From positions 1 to 64,000 of the forward strand of contig JBEULG010000032.1 of assembly GCA_041287425.1 (NCBI GenBank): 64,000 nucleotides of DNA, read 5' to 3'. Source of the DNA: JAFGSI01 sp041287425. Its GTDB lineage: Bacteria; Chloroflexota; Anaerolineae; Anaerolineales; Villigracilaceae. The notes under the pieces are model-generated. The model saw only the letters and a program-made list of their open reading frames with translations. It was not told the DNA's origin and made no database searches. The position numbers and the translations under genes were made by a program. The first letter of the stretch is position 1. Each line of letters begins with the position of its first letter. This document shows, piece after piece, positions 49,977 through 58,791 of this stretch.

Positions 49977-50819
49977 TCAGCGCATCAACTTCTTTTGATA
50001 GATCATTTCCCCGGCCTCGACGGCCACAGGCAGGGTGTTTTCGGCTGGCGGCAGCGGACAGGTGGCAAAGTAGGTGTAGGCGCAGGGCGGGTTGTGGGTC
50101 AGATTGAAATCGAGGACGACTTTGCCGCCGCGCGGCAGTTCGGCTTCGAGTTCGCGTCCGCCGCCGTAGGTGGTCTTGCCGTTGGTCTCGTCTTTGAAAC
50201 TGAGGTAAATCCCCTTCTCGTCGCCGAGCACCTCCAGGCGGCATTCCTGGCCGTGCAGTTGGAAAGTGACATAGCCAATGTGCGGCATCTCGAAGGTGTT
50301 GCCTAGCACGTCGGTGATGGACAACGGGCGCGGTTCTTTGTAGGAGATGAAATCAGCCTCGATCCGATAGGCGGGATCGACGGGATAGTAGCGCAAGCCG
50401 GCGAAGTGCTTCCGTACCGGGTGTTCGGCGTCCCAGGTGCGCAGGAAGATGCGGTCGGCGCGCTGGATGACGACCATGATGTGATTGGCCAGCCTGAGAA
50501 AATCGGTCGACTCCTCGGTGTCCATGCGGAGGGGGCGCTTGGGAAGCGGGCCCTCGTTGCAGGTCATGATCAGACCCTCGATGGGCTGCGCGGTCACCTT
50601 GCCGCTTTTCAGGATGAAAGCCCCCGCCTGGGGAGGAACCGCGTCTCCTGGCAGGTGAATGTCATTCTCAGGGGAACTCCCGAAGGTGTTTTTGCCCTCT
50701 CGCAGGGTGAACAGACCCGAAAGGGTCAGCCAGGAACGCTCGGTTTCGATCAAACGTCTTTCGCGGGCTTTGCGGGCACTTTCGATTTCGGCGGCGTAAT
50801 TCAGGGGTTTGGTGGGCAT
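49977..50819 (-). CDS. DUF1684 domain protein
   Basis: 280 residues, cytoplasmic. Matches the DUF1684 family: LTLSGLFTLREGKNTFGSSPENDI at the start, RYYPVDPAYRIEADF in the middle and VVLDFNLTHNPPCAYTYFATCPLPPAENTLPVAVEAGE at the end. The conserved DFN.....PPCA....CPLPP block is the most diagnostic. Function unknown in the family; it looks like an all-beta protein. Read toward ppdK (convergent). Confidence 0.88.
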   Translation of the reverse strand: MPTKPLNYAAEIESARKARERRLIETERSWLTLSGLFTLREGKNTFGSSPENDIHLPGDAVPPQAGAFILKSGKVTAQPIEGLIMTCNEGPLPKRPLRMDTEESTDFLRLANHIMVVIQRADRIFLRTWDAEHPVRKHFAGLRYYPVDPAYRIEADFISYKEPRPLSITDVLGNTFEMPHIGYVTFQLHGQECRLEVLGDEKGIYLSFKDETNGKTTYGGGRELEAELPRGGKVVLDFNLTHNPPCAYTYFATCPLPPAENTLPVAVEAGEMIYQKKLMR

Positions 50820-50860
50820 GGCTTGATTATATCTGATTCACGCGAATGTGGGAGCGTTTT

Positions 50861-52045
50861 TCAGCGCAAGATGAGCGCTGTTTGCGGAGGATGGAGAAAT
50901 TCGGCGCCGTTTTCGGTGACGAGGACGTCTTCCTCCAGCCCCACATAACCGTAGCCCGGCACGGCCAGCCCCGGCTCGACGGTATAAACCTGACCAGCCT
51001 CGAGCAGGCCGAGCGGGGATTGGCCGTATTTTTCCCACAGTGGACCGAGCAGCGTGCCGCCGTCGTGGGCGGCGCGGCCCAGGCCGTGACCCGTTCCGTA
51101 GGGATATTCTGGATAACCGGCGGCGGTGACCGTCTGGCGGGCAACCGAGTCGATCTCCACCCCGCGCCGCCCCGGACGCATGGCCTGCACGGCGTTTTGG
51201 ATGGCGCGCACGACCGTCTCGAAGCCGCGTTGCACTTCGGGCGGCGCTTCGCGTTCGCCGGGGCGCAACAGATAGACCATGCGCTGAATGTCGGCACAAT
51301 ACTCCTCCTGCCGGACGCCGAAATCGAAGTGGACCAGGTGGCCGGGGGCGAGACGGATGTCGGTCGGGGCGGCGTGGCCGACGGGCGAATCGGGGCCGGC
51401 GTTGACGGCCGGGCAGTGTTCCCAATCCCAGGCCGGGGCCAGGCCGCGAGCGGTTATCTGTTCGTGCATGAAGTCGGCGACTTCTTTTTCGCTCAGTCCG
51501 GGTTTCAGGAAATCGAAGGTTTGGAGGAAAATCTCCTCGGTGGTTGCCACGGCCCGGCGGAGGCGCACTATTTCGGTGGGGGTCTTGCGGCTGCGCAGGG
51601 CGGCGATGACCGCCTCGGCGGAAATCAGGCGCTCGGCGAAGGGCGTGCCGGCCAGGTAGCCGACCAGGGTTTGGTACAGGCCATGGGTCAGGCCGTCGGC
51701 AACCGGGTCGCTGAGCGAGGTGTTGATGGCGATTTGCTGAGGGTCAAGGCGCCGGAGGACGCGCAGCAGGTCGTCGCGAATCGACTGGTCGTAGCCAATG
51801 ACCTCGTCGTAGGCCTCCAGGCGGCGGGCGGTGTCGGTTTCCAGGCGGCCGAGGATGGCGATGCGTTCGCCGCGGCGGCTCACAATCAGGGCCGAGTGCC
51901 AGGTCAGCGTCCGCCCGTAGATAAGCGGCAGGACGGGGTCTTCGACCGCGCTGGTCTCGCGGACGAAGGTCAGCCACAGGTCAATTTGCTTTTCCTGCAG
52001 GATGGAAACGGCCTGTTCGACTTTTTCTTGAATGAGGGTTTTCAT
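50861..52045 (-). CDS. M24-family metallopeptidase (Xaa-Pro aminopeptidase-like)
   Basis: Pita-bread fold dinuclear metallopeptidase, 394 residues from ATG 52043-52045 with AAGGA upstream. N-terminal creatinase-like domain (about 1-150), catalytic domain 160-394. Metal ligands can be placed as D in VHFDFGV, D in EYCADIQR, H in YGTGHGLG, E in YTVEPGLA and E in VGLEEDVLV, all five conserved. It could be Xaa-Pro dipeptidase/aminopeptidase or a related hydrolase such as creatinase. No signal peptide. An in-frame upstream extension to 52237 overlaps the lipoprotein gene and is rejected. Confidence 0.9.
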   Translation of the reverse strand: MKTLIQEKVEQAVSILQEKQIDLWLTFVRETSAVEDPVLPLIYGRTLTWHSALIVSRRGERIAILGRLETDTARRLEAYDEVIGYDQSIRDDLLRVLRRLDPQQIAINTSLSDPVADGLTHGLYQTLVGYLAGTPFAERLISAEAVIAALRSRKTPTEIVRLRRAVATTEEIFLQTFDFLKPGLSEKEVADFMHEQITARGLAPAWDWEHCPAVNAGPDSPVGHAAPTDIRLAPGHLVHFDFGVRQEEYCADIQRMVYLLRPGEREAPPEVQRGFETVVRAIQNAVQAMRPGRRGVEIDSVARQTVTAAGYPEYPYGTGHGLGRAAHDGGTLLGPLWEKYGQSPLGLLEAGQVYTVEPGLAVPGYGYVGLEEDVLVTENGAEFLHPPQTALILR

Positions 52046-52056
52046 GTAGTCCTTTC

Positions 52057-52869
52057 TTAGGGCGGCGGCCAGGGGATGGCGACGGGGGTCGTGTAGCCGT
52101 GTTTTTCGACCGCGTACAGATTGCCGTAGGACGGATAGGCGCACCCGGCCTGGTCGGTGATGGTATAACTGGTAACGTACTGGTTGGTCAGCGTTCCCTC
52201 GCCGACGGTGAACCACACGTAAGCGCCATTCTGACAAACGTAGGCTTCGATGAAGTAGCCGCGGTCGTCATCTTCCGTCATCCAGACCGAATCCCAGGAG
52301 ATGGTGACCTGGTCGCCATTGCGCACCGCCTGGACGTTGGTCGGTGGCCCGTAGAGGGCGCTCGGCCCTGGCATGTTGACGTTGGCGTGGGCGACGTAGC
52401 GGATGCGGGTGATGTCGCCCGTCACAGTCACTACGGAGGGCGAAACCCAACAGAAATAGGAGAGTTTGTCGAAGCGGACCTGCAGCCAGTTGCTGTTCTG
52501 ATAGCGGCCGCGCACCGTGCCGGTATCGCCCTGGTAGAGGTCGGCGGCGTGCAGGTAGGCAATCGAGGGCCCGTAGCGGCAATGCGCCTGGGCCACGCTG
52601 ACCACCACTGCAGGGAAGTCGAAGGTGGGGGAGGGGGTGATGGTCGGCGTGGGGGTTTCGGTAGGCGTCGGCGTGATGGTTGGCGTGAGGGTGGAGGTAA
52701 ACGTCGGCGTGGGGGTGCGGGTGGAGGTGAATGTCGCCGTCCAGGCGGCGGCGGTGGCGGTGCGGGCTGTAGCGGTCTGTGTGGCCTGCTCTGCAGGGCT
52801 GGGGCCGCAGGCGGCGAGGAAGAGTGAAAAACAGAAAACTACCGGTAATACATGGATGCGGAAACTCAT
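52057..52869 (-). CDS. Lipoprotein with Thr-Pro stalk, SH3-like and Fn3-like domains
   Basis: Surface lipoprotein, 270 residues from ATG 52867-52869 with GGAGGG upstream. Signal peptide with lipobox FLAAC (Cys at about 21). A long Thr/Pro-rich stalk (about 30-83, TxTPTPT repeats) follows, then an SH3b-like domain (about 84-147, AHCRYGPSIAYLHAADLYQGD...NWLQVRF..CWVSPSVV) and an Fn3-like domain (about 160-265). SH3b domains often bind cell-wall or peptide ligands. The arrangement is common in Chloroflexota surface proteins. The Met at 52941 would add a non-secretory leader and is rejected. It ends 12 nt before the M24 gene. Confidence 0.85.
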   Translation of the reverse strand: MSFRIHVLPVVFCFSLFLAACGPSPAEQATQTATARTATAAAWTATFTSTRTPTPTFTSTLTPTITPTPTETPTPTITPSPTFDFPAVVVSVAQAHCRYGPSIAYLHAADLYQGDTGTVRGRYQNSNWLQVRFDKLSYFCWVSPSVVTVTGDITRIRYVAHANVNMPGPSALYGPPTNVQAVRNGDQVTISWDSVWMTEDDDRGYFIEAYVCQNGAYVWFTVGEGTLTNQYVTSYTITDQAGCAYPSYGNLYAVEKHGYTTPVAIPWPPP

Positions 52870-52927
52870 TTTGTTTTGTTCCCTCCGCGGTGAACAATCA
52901 GAAAATTCTCTGCCGGCCTGGGGCTTT

Positions 52928-54406
52928 TTATGGAATGGCACTCTGGATGAACTTCGTTAATTCGTTTTTGATGCGCTCCAGGGAGGGCCGGTGGATGTAC
53001 ATCATGTGTCCGGCCTCATAGTAACTCATGCTGACGTTGCCGCGCAGTTCCGGCTCCAGTTCGAGGCGGTTGAAGGTGTATTCGGTGGCCAGGTAGGGCG
53101 TGGCCAGGTCGTAGTATCCGTTGGCCACATGCACCTTGAGATGTGGGTTGGCGCACATGGCGTGACGCAGCGTCTCGGCGACGTTGACGTAGCGGTTCTG
53201 GTGGTCGGCATACGACCAGGGCCAGACCTTGGGGTTGAGAATCTCGTAAGGCAGGTCGGACTCGAATTTGAGTTCATTGCGGACGTAATCGTAGAGCGCG
53301 GCGGTGTAGGGCCCCATGATGGCGTCCATGCTGGGGTCGGATTCGCAGAATTCGCCCGCCGCGTCGCGGTCCATGCCCAGGAAGCGGCTGTCGAGGCGAC
53401 CAACGGTGCGGCGGCGGTCGCGCAGCAATTCCTTGCAGAAGCGGTAGATGACCGGCCGCAGGTTGGTCTGCTCGACGTATTCCCGGCGCAGACCGGTGTA
53501 ACGTGCCAGCCGCTCGGCGATGAGCCTGTGTTGGCGCTTGCTCAACGCCGCGCCTTTTGCCAGGGCGGCGGCGTATTCGCCGAAGGCAAATTTTTCCACT
53601 TCGGCCAGGAATGCCTTCAGCGGCCTGCGGCTGCGGACTTTGCCGTGATAGCGCGCCGTGGCGGCGTAGGTGGGCAGGAAGAGAACGTACGGCAGGTCAT
53701 TGCCCGGCTCGAATTCCAGTGTGCTGAAATCCAGCACTGCCGAGACGAGCATGAGACCGTTCAGGTACAGGCCGTGCCGCTCCTGCAAATAACCGGAAAG
53801 GCCGGCGGCGCGGGTCGTGCCGTAGGATTCGCCGATCAGGAATTTGGGCGAGAGCCAGCGCCCGTAGCGGGTGGTGAACAGGCGGATGAAGTCTCCGACC
53901 GACTCGATGTCTTTCTTGAAATCGTGGAACTCTTTGGCTTTCTGCCCCTCCACCGGACGCGAGTAGCCGGTGCTGACCGGGTCAATGAACACCAGGTCGG
54001 TGACATCGAGCAGGGAGAACTGGTTGTCGGTCAGGCCGTAGGGCGGGGGCAGGAGCGCGCCGGCGTCGCCCATGACCACGCGCTGGGGTCCGAGCAGGCC
54101 GAGATGCAGCCAGACGGACGAGGAGCCCGGCCCGCCGTTGAACGAAAAGGTCAGCGGGCGCTTGGATTTGTCCTCGACGCCATCTTTCGTGTAGGCAACA
54201 AAGAAGAAGGAGGCTTTTGGCTTCTCGCCCTCGGACTCCTTCTCGCGGTCGGGGGTCTCTTCTTTCAGCACCATTGTCCCGGCAATGACGGTGTAGGCAA
54301 TCTCCTGCCCGCTGATGACCACCTTGTGCTTGGTCTCGACCAGGTTGTCCTTCGGTTCGGGCTTCTTTTCTTCGGCTTTCTTTTCTTCGGGCTTGGGTTC
54401 GCTCAT
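52928..54406 (-). CDS. S10-family serine carboxypeptidase
   Basis: Serine carboxypeptidase fold, 492 residues. NGGPGSSSVWLHLGLLGP (oxyanion region), nucleophile S194 in IGESYGTTRA, acid in NGYYDLATPY and His467 in YEAGHMMYIH. The N-terminus is a highly charged EKKAEEKKPEPKD segment with no signal peptide, so the protein appears cytoplasmic or exported by another route; bacterial S10 homologues of this kind are often annotated as peptidase S10. Its 3' end lies 59 nt from the lipoprotein start. Substrate unknown. Confidence 0.9.
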   Translation of the reverse strand: MSEPKPEEKKAEEKKPEPKDNLVETKHKVVISGQEIAYTVIAGTMVLKEETPDREKESEGEKPKASFFFVAYTKDGVEDKSKRPLTFSFNGGPGSSSVWLHLGLLGPQRVVMGDAGALLPPPYGLTDNQFSLLDVTDLVFIDPVSTGYSRPVEGQKAKEFHDFKKDIESVGDFIRLFTTRYGRWLSPKFLIGESYGTTRAAGLSGYLQERHGLYLNGLMLVSAVLDFSTLEFEPGNDLPYVLFLPTYAATARYHGKVRSRRPLKAFLAEVEKFAFGEYAAALAKGAALSKRQHRLIAERLARYTGLRREYVEQTNLRPVIYRFCKELLRDRRRTVGRLDSRFLGMDRDAAGEFCESDPSMDAIMGPYTAALYDYVRNELKFESDLPYEILNPKVWPWSYADHQNRYVNVAETLRHAMCANPHLKVHVANGYYDLATPYLATEYTFNRLELEPELRGNVSMSYYEAGHMMYIHRPSLERIKNELTKFIQSAIP

Positions 54407-54459
54407 GGCAATTTCCTTTCGGCTCGATTATAAAGCAAAGCGGCCACCTCGACATCCCT

Positions 54460-54488
54460 TTGACATTTCTCCATTCCTCGCTTATAGT
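54460..54488 (+). promoter_or_regulatory. Promoter of the HhH membrane-protein gene
   Basis: TTGACA (54460-54465), 17-nt spacer, TATAGT (54483-54488), giving a start near 54495 and a leader of about 24 nt. Confidence 0.7.
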
Positions 54489-54518
54489 TCGGTTAATCTT
54501 ATTCTCACGGAGGAATTC

Positions 54519-54947
54519 ATGTTTGCAATCGGCATTCTCGAAGAAACGCACGGCGGCTCGGAACTGGCCTGGCTGCTGTGGGTGGCGCTGGGCTTCTTCG
54601 CCCTGATGGTCGTCGTCGGCTGGCTGGTGAGCCGCAACCGCAAGCCAGAGGCAGAGCCGGTTCATGCACATCATGAGCATCATGAAGCACACGCCGTCGA
54701 AGATGACCTGGTCAGTTTGGAGGGCATCGGCCCGAAAGTGGCCCAGGTGCTCAAGGAAGCCGGTATCACCACCTTTGCCGCCCTGGCCGAGGCAGATGCG
54801 GCCAAAGTGCAGGAAATCCTGAACGCCGCCGGCTTGCAGATGATGAATCCGGAGGGCTGGATCGAGCAGGCCAAACTGGCTGCCAAAGGGGATACAGAAG
54901 GCCTGGCCAGGTTGCAGGCCGAACTCAAGGGCGGACGGCGGGCATAG
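54519..54947 (+). CDS. Single-pass membrane protein with helix-hairpin-helix domain
   Basis: 142 residues from ATG 54519, with CGGAGGA 6 nt upstream. One TM helix (about 17-40), a His-rich linker (HAHHEHHEAHA, about 56-66), then a HhH domain (about 70-135): DLVSLEGIGPKVAQVLKEAGITTFAALAEADAAKVQEIL, the pattern of DUF4332/H3TH-like helix-hairpin-helix domains used for DNA or protein contact. The domain would face the cytoplasm. The His-rich segment could bind a transition metal; next to the manganese-riboswitch ATPase operon this is suggestive, but it is only an inference. A strong terminator follows. Confidence 0.8.
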   Translation: MFAIGILEETHGGSELAWLLWVALGFFALMVVVGWLVSRNRKPEAEPVHAHHEHHEAHAVEDDLVSLEGIGPKVAQVLKEAGITTFAALAEADAAKVQEILNAAGLQMMNPEGWIEQAKLAAKGDTEGLARLQAELKGGRRA

Positions 54948-54954
54948 AAACGAA

Positions 54955-54991
54955 ACCGGCGCACCCTTTCGGGGTGCGCCGGTCATTTTTT
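54955..54991 (+). terminator. Rho-independent terminator after the HhH gene
   Basis: Twelve-base arms ACCGGCGCACCC (54955-54966) and GGGTGCGCCGGT (54972-54983) followed by CATTTTTT. It also separates the convergent ATPase gene, which ends at 54993. Confidence 0.9.
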
Positions 54992-54992
54992 G

Positions 54993-57683
54993 CTAGGTGT
55001 CCATCTTCCCTAACCAGCCTCGTCGTTCCATCCATTTGGCCAGTTCGAGAACGGGCATGATGGTCAGTGCCAGGGCAAGGACAATCAGCCAGTCCACAAG
55101 CGGCAGGGAATAGGTGTTGAACGGCTCGTGCAGGAAGGGCAGGTACACGATAAGCAGGAGCAGGCCGATTTCCCACAGGATCGCCAGGTTCAGCCATTTG
55201 TTGGCGAAGGGTCTCTGAAAGACCGAGTGGCGGTCGGAGCGGAAGTTGTAGGCCTTGAAAAATTGAATCAGCACCAGCGAGACGAAGGTCATCGTCATGG
55301 ATTCTTGAAGACTGCGGCCGGAATTGATGGCCCAGGTGAACAGGCCCAGGTTGATAATCGCCGACCAGATTCCGCCGAGCGTCATCAGCGTGACCACCGG
55401 ACGGGTGAAAATGCCGATGCGCGGATTGCGCGGCTTGCGCTTCATCAAGTCGGCTTCGGGCGGGTCCACCGAGAGCGCCAGAGCGGGCAGGCCGTCGGTC
55501 GCCAGGTTGACGTACAGGATTTGCACCGCCGTCAGGGGCAGCGGAAGGCCGAGCAGCGCCGAACCGGCCATGAGCAGAATCTCGCCGATGTTGGACGAGA
55601 GCAGGTACATGAGATATTTCTTGATGTTGCCGAAGACGCCGCGCCCCTCTTCTACTGCGGCGACAATCGAGGCGAAGTTGTCATCGGTCAGGGTCATGGC
55701 GGCGGCTTCTTTGGTCACATCCGTGCCGGTGATGCCCATGGCAACGCCGATGTCGGCTTTCTTGAGGGCGGGGGCGTCGTTGACGCCGACGCCGGTCATC
55801 GCCACGATGTGACCGTTGGCCTGCAGCGCCGTCACCACGCGCAGTTTGTGCGCCGGAGAGACGCGCGCGTACACGTCAATCGTTTCCACTTCCTTTGTGA
55901 ATTGCTCGTCGCCGATTTGGTCCAGTTCCGCACCGGTGACGACGCGTCCGGTTTTGAGCAGACCCAATTCGCGTGCTACGGCCCGCGCCGTGCTGGGGTG
56001 GTCGCCGGTAATCATCACGGGGCGGATGCCCGCCTCTTCGCACACGGCAATCGCGGCTTTGGCTTCGGGACGAGGCGGGTCAATCATGCCGGCCAGCCCC
56101 AGGAAGACCATGTTCGTCTCGGCGGTTTCGAGCGTGGCTTCGGGTTTGAAAGCGATTCCCAGGACGCGCAGGGCCTCGTCTGCCATGCCCTGGGCTATGG
56201 CGAGGATGCGTTCGCGTTCTTCCGCGTCCAGCGGCGCGAGGCCGTCGGCGGTCAGTTGCCGGTCGCAGCCGTTCAGGATGACTTCGGGCGCGCCCTTGGC
56301 GTAGGCGGCCTGTCCATCCCTGACCTTGTGTATGGTGGTCATTCGTTTTGTTTCGGAGGTGAAGGGGATTTCGCCCACCCGAGGATAGAGGGAGTCGAGT
56401 TCATCTTTCCACAACCCGGCTTTCGCCGCGGCGACGACCAGCGCGCCCTCGGTCGGGTCGCCCTTGATATGCCATCCGTCCGAGGCATCCTTCCCGCCGC
56501 GCGTCAGGCGCGTGTCCGAAGCGAGAGCGGCGGCGGTGAGCAGTTGGCGCAAGGCTTCTGTCGGCGGAGTGGGCGTGTCGCCGTCGAGTGAGAACTCGCC
56601 TTCCGGTTTGTACCCTGCGCCCGAAACGTGGAAGAGTTGTCCGGCCACGTAAATCTTGCGCACGGTCATTTCGTCGCGAGTCAGGGTGCCGGTTTTGTCG
56701 GAGCAGATGACCGAGGTGCTGCCCAGCGTCTCGACTGCCGGCAGGCGGCGGATGAGGGCGTTGCGTTTGACCATCTTCTGGACGCCGATGGCCAGGGAAA
56801 TCGTCACCACCGCCGGCAGGGCTTCGGGAACGACGGCCACCGCCAGGGCGATGCCAAAGATGAGCATTTCGATGAAGGGTTGGCCGCGTACCAGGCCGAG
56901 GGCAACGATGAGCAGCACCACCACCAGGGCGGCGCGCGCCAGGACGGTGCCCACTTTGTCCAGGTTTTGCTGGAGGGGCGTCTTGCCGGTCTCGACCGTT
57001 TGCAGGAGTTGGGCAATCTTTCCGAACTCGGTCTGCATGCCGGTCGCGACCACCAGGGCGCGCCCGCGTCCGTAGGTGACCGCCGTGCCGGCATAGACCA
57101 TGTTCCTGCGGTCGCCGATGGCCAGGTCGCCGTTCGGGAGCGGCTGCGTGTGTTTCTCTACCGGCACCGATTCTCCGGTCAGCGCGGCTTCTTCCACCTG
57201 CAGGTTGACCGCCTCCAGCAGGCGCGCGTCGGCCGGGACGCGGTCGCCGGTGTGCAGGAGGATGACGTCGCCGGGGACCAGGTCGCGGGCCGGGATCTTG
57301 GTCTCCTCGCCGTCGCGCAGGACCGTGGCAGTGGGCGCGGCCATCTGCTTGAGCGCCTCGATGGCGCGTTCGGCGCGGTATTCCTGGATGAATCCCAGAA
57401 GGACCGCGAACAGGACAATGATGGCGATGACGATGGACTCGACGCCATGCCCCAGCAACAGGGAAATGGCCGTCGCCGCCAGCAGGATAAGGATGAGCAC
57501 ATTCTTGAATTGCTCCAGCAGAATTTCCCAGGCGGAGACGCGCCGGGCGGCCTGCAGTTCGTTCGGGCCGTATTCCGATAGTCTTTGGGAAGCCTCGCCG
57601 CTGCTCAAGCCTTGCGGCTGACTGTTGAGTTGTCTCAGGGCCTCTTCGATGCTCAGGGTATGCCAAAAATTGTTGGGTTTCAT
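54993..57683 (-). CDS. P-type (P2A-like) cation ATPase, predicted Mn2+/Ca2+ exporter
   Basis: Membrane cation pump, 896 residues. N-terminal cation-ATPase domain (WHTLSIEEALRQL), TGES actuator loop in ALTGESVPVEKH, TM4 VVPEALPAVVTISLAIG, phosphorylation D329 in CSDKTGTLT, and hinge TGVGVNDAPALKKADIGVAMG. The PEAL in TM4 and the overall length fit the P2A (SERCA/PMR1-like) group that moves Ca2+ and/or Mn2+. It is third in a minus-strand unit (DedA-like, small TM protein, ATPase) preceded by a yybP-ykoY-like manganese riboswitch, which makes Mn2+ efflux the favoured role; the ion choice is inferred from the riboswitch. Confidence 0.93.
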   Translation of the reverse strand: MKPNNFWHTLSIEEALRQLNSQPQGLSSGEASQRLSEYGPNELQAARRVSAWEILLEQFKNVLILILLAATAISLLLGHGVESIVIAIIVLFAVLLGFIQEYRAERAIEALKQMAAPTATVLRDGEETKIPARDLVPGDVILLHTGDRVPADARLLEAVNLQVEEAALTGESVPVEKHTQPLPNGDLAIGDRRNMVYAGTAVTYGRGRALVVATGMQTEFGKIAQLLQTVETGKTPLQQNLDKVGTVLARAALVVVLLIVALGLVRGQPFIEMLIFGIALAVAVVPEALPAVVTISLAIGVQKMVKRNALIRRLPAVETLGSTSVICSDKTGTLTRDEMTVRKIYVAGQLFHVSGAGYKPEGEFSLDGDTPTPPTEALRQLLTAAALASDTRLTRGGKDASDGWHIKGDPTEGALVVAAAKAGLWKDELDSLYPRVGEIPFTSETKRMTTIHKVRDGQAAYAKGAPEVILNGCDRQLTADGLAPLDAEERERILAIAQGMADEALRVLGIAFKPEATLETAETNMVFLGLAGMIDPPRPEAKAAIAVCEEAGIRPVMITGDHPSTARAVARELGLLKTGRVVTGAELDQIGDEQFTKEVETIDVYARVSPAHKLRVVTALQANGHIVAMTGVGVNDAPALKKADIGVAMGITGTDVTKEAAAMTLTDDNFASIVAAVEEGRGVFGNIKKYLMYLLSSNIGEILLMAGSALLGLPLPLTAVQILYVNLATDGLPALALSVDPPEADLMKRKPRNPRIGIFTRPVVTLMTLGGIWSAIINLGLFTWAINSGRSLQESMTMTFVSLVLIQFFKAYNFRSDRHSVFQRPFANKWLNLAILWEIGLLLLIVYLPFLHEPFNTYSLPLVDWLIVLALALTIMPVLELAKWMERRGWLGKMDT

Positions 57684-57686
57684 AAA

Positions 57687-57947
57687 CTAATGCCTTGTTC
57701 CTCCGTTGGATGTGTTCTGTAAATCTTCTTTGCGGGGAAAGCGGTTTTTGAAGACGAGGTGATTGAACAGGAAAATCAACCCGCCCAGGATGGCGACGAG
57801 AACGAGGCTGATGATTTCCACGGCCAGAGCAAGGATTTCCTCAATCCAGATGAGGATGGCCGAGCCGCCGGCCCCGGTGGCCAGGGCGGGTTTCCACAAA
57901 CGGCGAACCCGCGTGGGGCGAGGCTTTTGGGTGGATTCGGGGGACAT
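57687..57947 (-). CDS. Small two-TM membrane protein in the ATPase operon
   Basis: 86 residues: a basic N-terminus (KPRPTRVRRLWK), two closely spaced hydrophobic segments (about 22-42 and 43-62), then a basic/polar tail. AGGAGG lies before the ATG. It starts 12 nt after the DedA-like gene and ends 3 nt before the ATPase gene, so it is surely co-transcribed. I do not recognise a family; a small subunit or regulator of the ATPase is possible. Confidence 0.7.
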   Translation of the reverse strand: MSPESTQKPRPTRVRRLWKPALATGAGGSAILIWIEEILALAVEIISLVLVAILGGLIFLFNHLVFKNRFPRKEDLQNTSNGGTRH

Positions 57948-57959
57948 GCTGACCTCCTT

Positions 57960-58643
57960 TCAGGGCGTCTCTCTCACGCGGCGGCAGCCGGACTTACTCA
58001 TGACTTGGCTTGGCGACCTGCGCCGCTTGAACCAGAAATACACAACCAGCACGAGAATGCCGCCTCCCAGCAGGAAGGGAAAATAGCGGTTGAGGTAGGT
58101 GCTGATGAGCGGCCATTCATAGCCAAGAAAATAACCTGCGCCGATTAGCAGGGTGCACCACACGTAAGCGCCCGTGAACGTAGCCGCCAAAAAGACCGCG
58201 AAGGGCATTCGCGCCAGCCCGGCCGGGATGTTGATGAGCGTGCGGATGCCTGGGATGACGCGCCCCACCAGCACCAGTCCCGGTCCCCAGCGTTGGAACT
58301 GCCGTTCGGCGCGCAGGATGTGGGCGGAATCGACCCGCAGCCAGCGGGCGAATTTGTCCACCAGCGGCCGCCCGCCCAAACGAGATACCCAGTACGTGAT
58401 GGATGAACCGATCACGCTGCCAATCGCCGCATAGAGTCCGCCCAAGAAGACCATCGCGGGCGGGAGTTGATGCTCGTAGATGAGCATCCAGCCGGCGAAA
58501 CCGAGGATGATTTCGCTAGGTGTGGTACCGGTGGCGTTTTCGAAGGCAAGCAACGCCACGACGCCAAGCCAGCCCCAGGCGTCGTAGAGGGCCTGAATGC
58601 CGGCCAAAATTTGTGTTTCGAGGGTTTGCAAAACTTCTATCAA
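57960..58643 (-). CDS. DedA-family (SNARE-associated) membrane protein
   Basis: Polytopic membrane protein, about 227 residues. DedA signatures: ENATGTTPSEIILGFAGWM, a GSVIGSSITYWVSRLGGR stretch and VLVGRVIPGIRTLINIPAGLARM (the F/GR..PG.R motif). DedA proteins act in membrane homeostasis, some as undecaprenyl-phosphate flippases and some in metal or pH stress. I place the start at TTG 58641-58643, which has AGGGA upstream; a TTG at 58676 lies inside the riboswitch terminator. It is the first gene behind the riboswitch and is followed by the small TM protein and the ATPase. Confidence 0.88.
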   Translation of the reverse strand: MIEVLQTLETQILAGIQALYDAWGWLGVVALLAFENATGTTPSEIILGFAGWMLIYEHQLPPAMVFLGGLYAAIGSVIGSSITYWVSRLGGRPLVDKFARWLRVDSAHILRAERQFQRWGPGLVLVGRVIPGIRTLINIPAGLARMPFAVFLAATFTGAYVWCTLLIGAGYFLGYEWPLISTYLNRYFPFLLGGGILVLVVYFWFKRRRSPSQVMSKSGCRRVRETP

Positions 58644-58663
58644 AGTGTTTCCCTGTGTGTTAA

Positions 58664-58698
58664 CAAAAAAGACCAACGCTTACAGTAAGCGATGGTCT
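58664..58698 (-). terminator. Intrinsic terminator of the riboswitch
   Basis: On the minus strand: arms GACCATCGCTTAC (58685-58697) and GTAAGCGTTGGTC (58671-58683) with a single unpaired base at the tip and one mismatch, followed by TTTTTT (58665-58670). It lies between the aptamer and the DedA start, as for a transcription-attenuating riboswitch. Confidence 0.88.
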
Positions 58699-58790
58699 TG
58701 CGCTTCTCTCGGACAGCCGGGAAATTTCTTTCCGTACTGACGACTGCCCATCCCGAAAAGCCGGGTGGCTACTCCCCATCGGAGTGACGT
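58699..58790 (-). promoter_or_regulatory. Manganese-sensing yybP-ykoY-type riboswitch aptamer
   Basis: The minus strand reads GATGGGGAGTAGCC (58767-58780 region), containing the GGGGAGUAG of loop L1, and about 50 nt later CGTCAGTACGG, fitting the conserved L3 segment of the yybP-ykoY family. Between and after them are GC-rich stems (CCACCCGGC / GCCGGG). The element starts a few bases after a consensus promoter and ends in an intrinsic terminator. The family senses Mn2+ and turns on exporters. Identification is by motif recall; I could not run a covariance model. Confidence 0.78.
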
Positions 58791-58791
58791 T

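Noticed and set aside
47110..50244. 1044-codon open frame antisense to ppdK
   Set aside because: Same reasoning; ppdK is unmistakable on the other strand and the antisense translation has no domain pattern.
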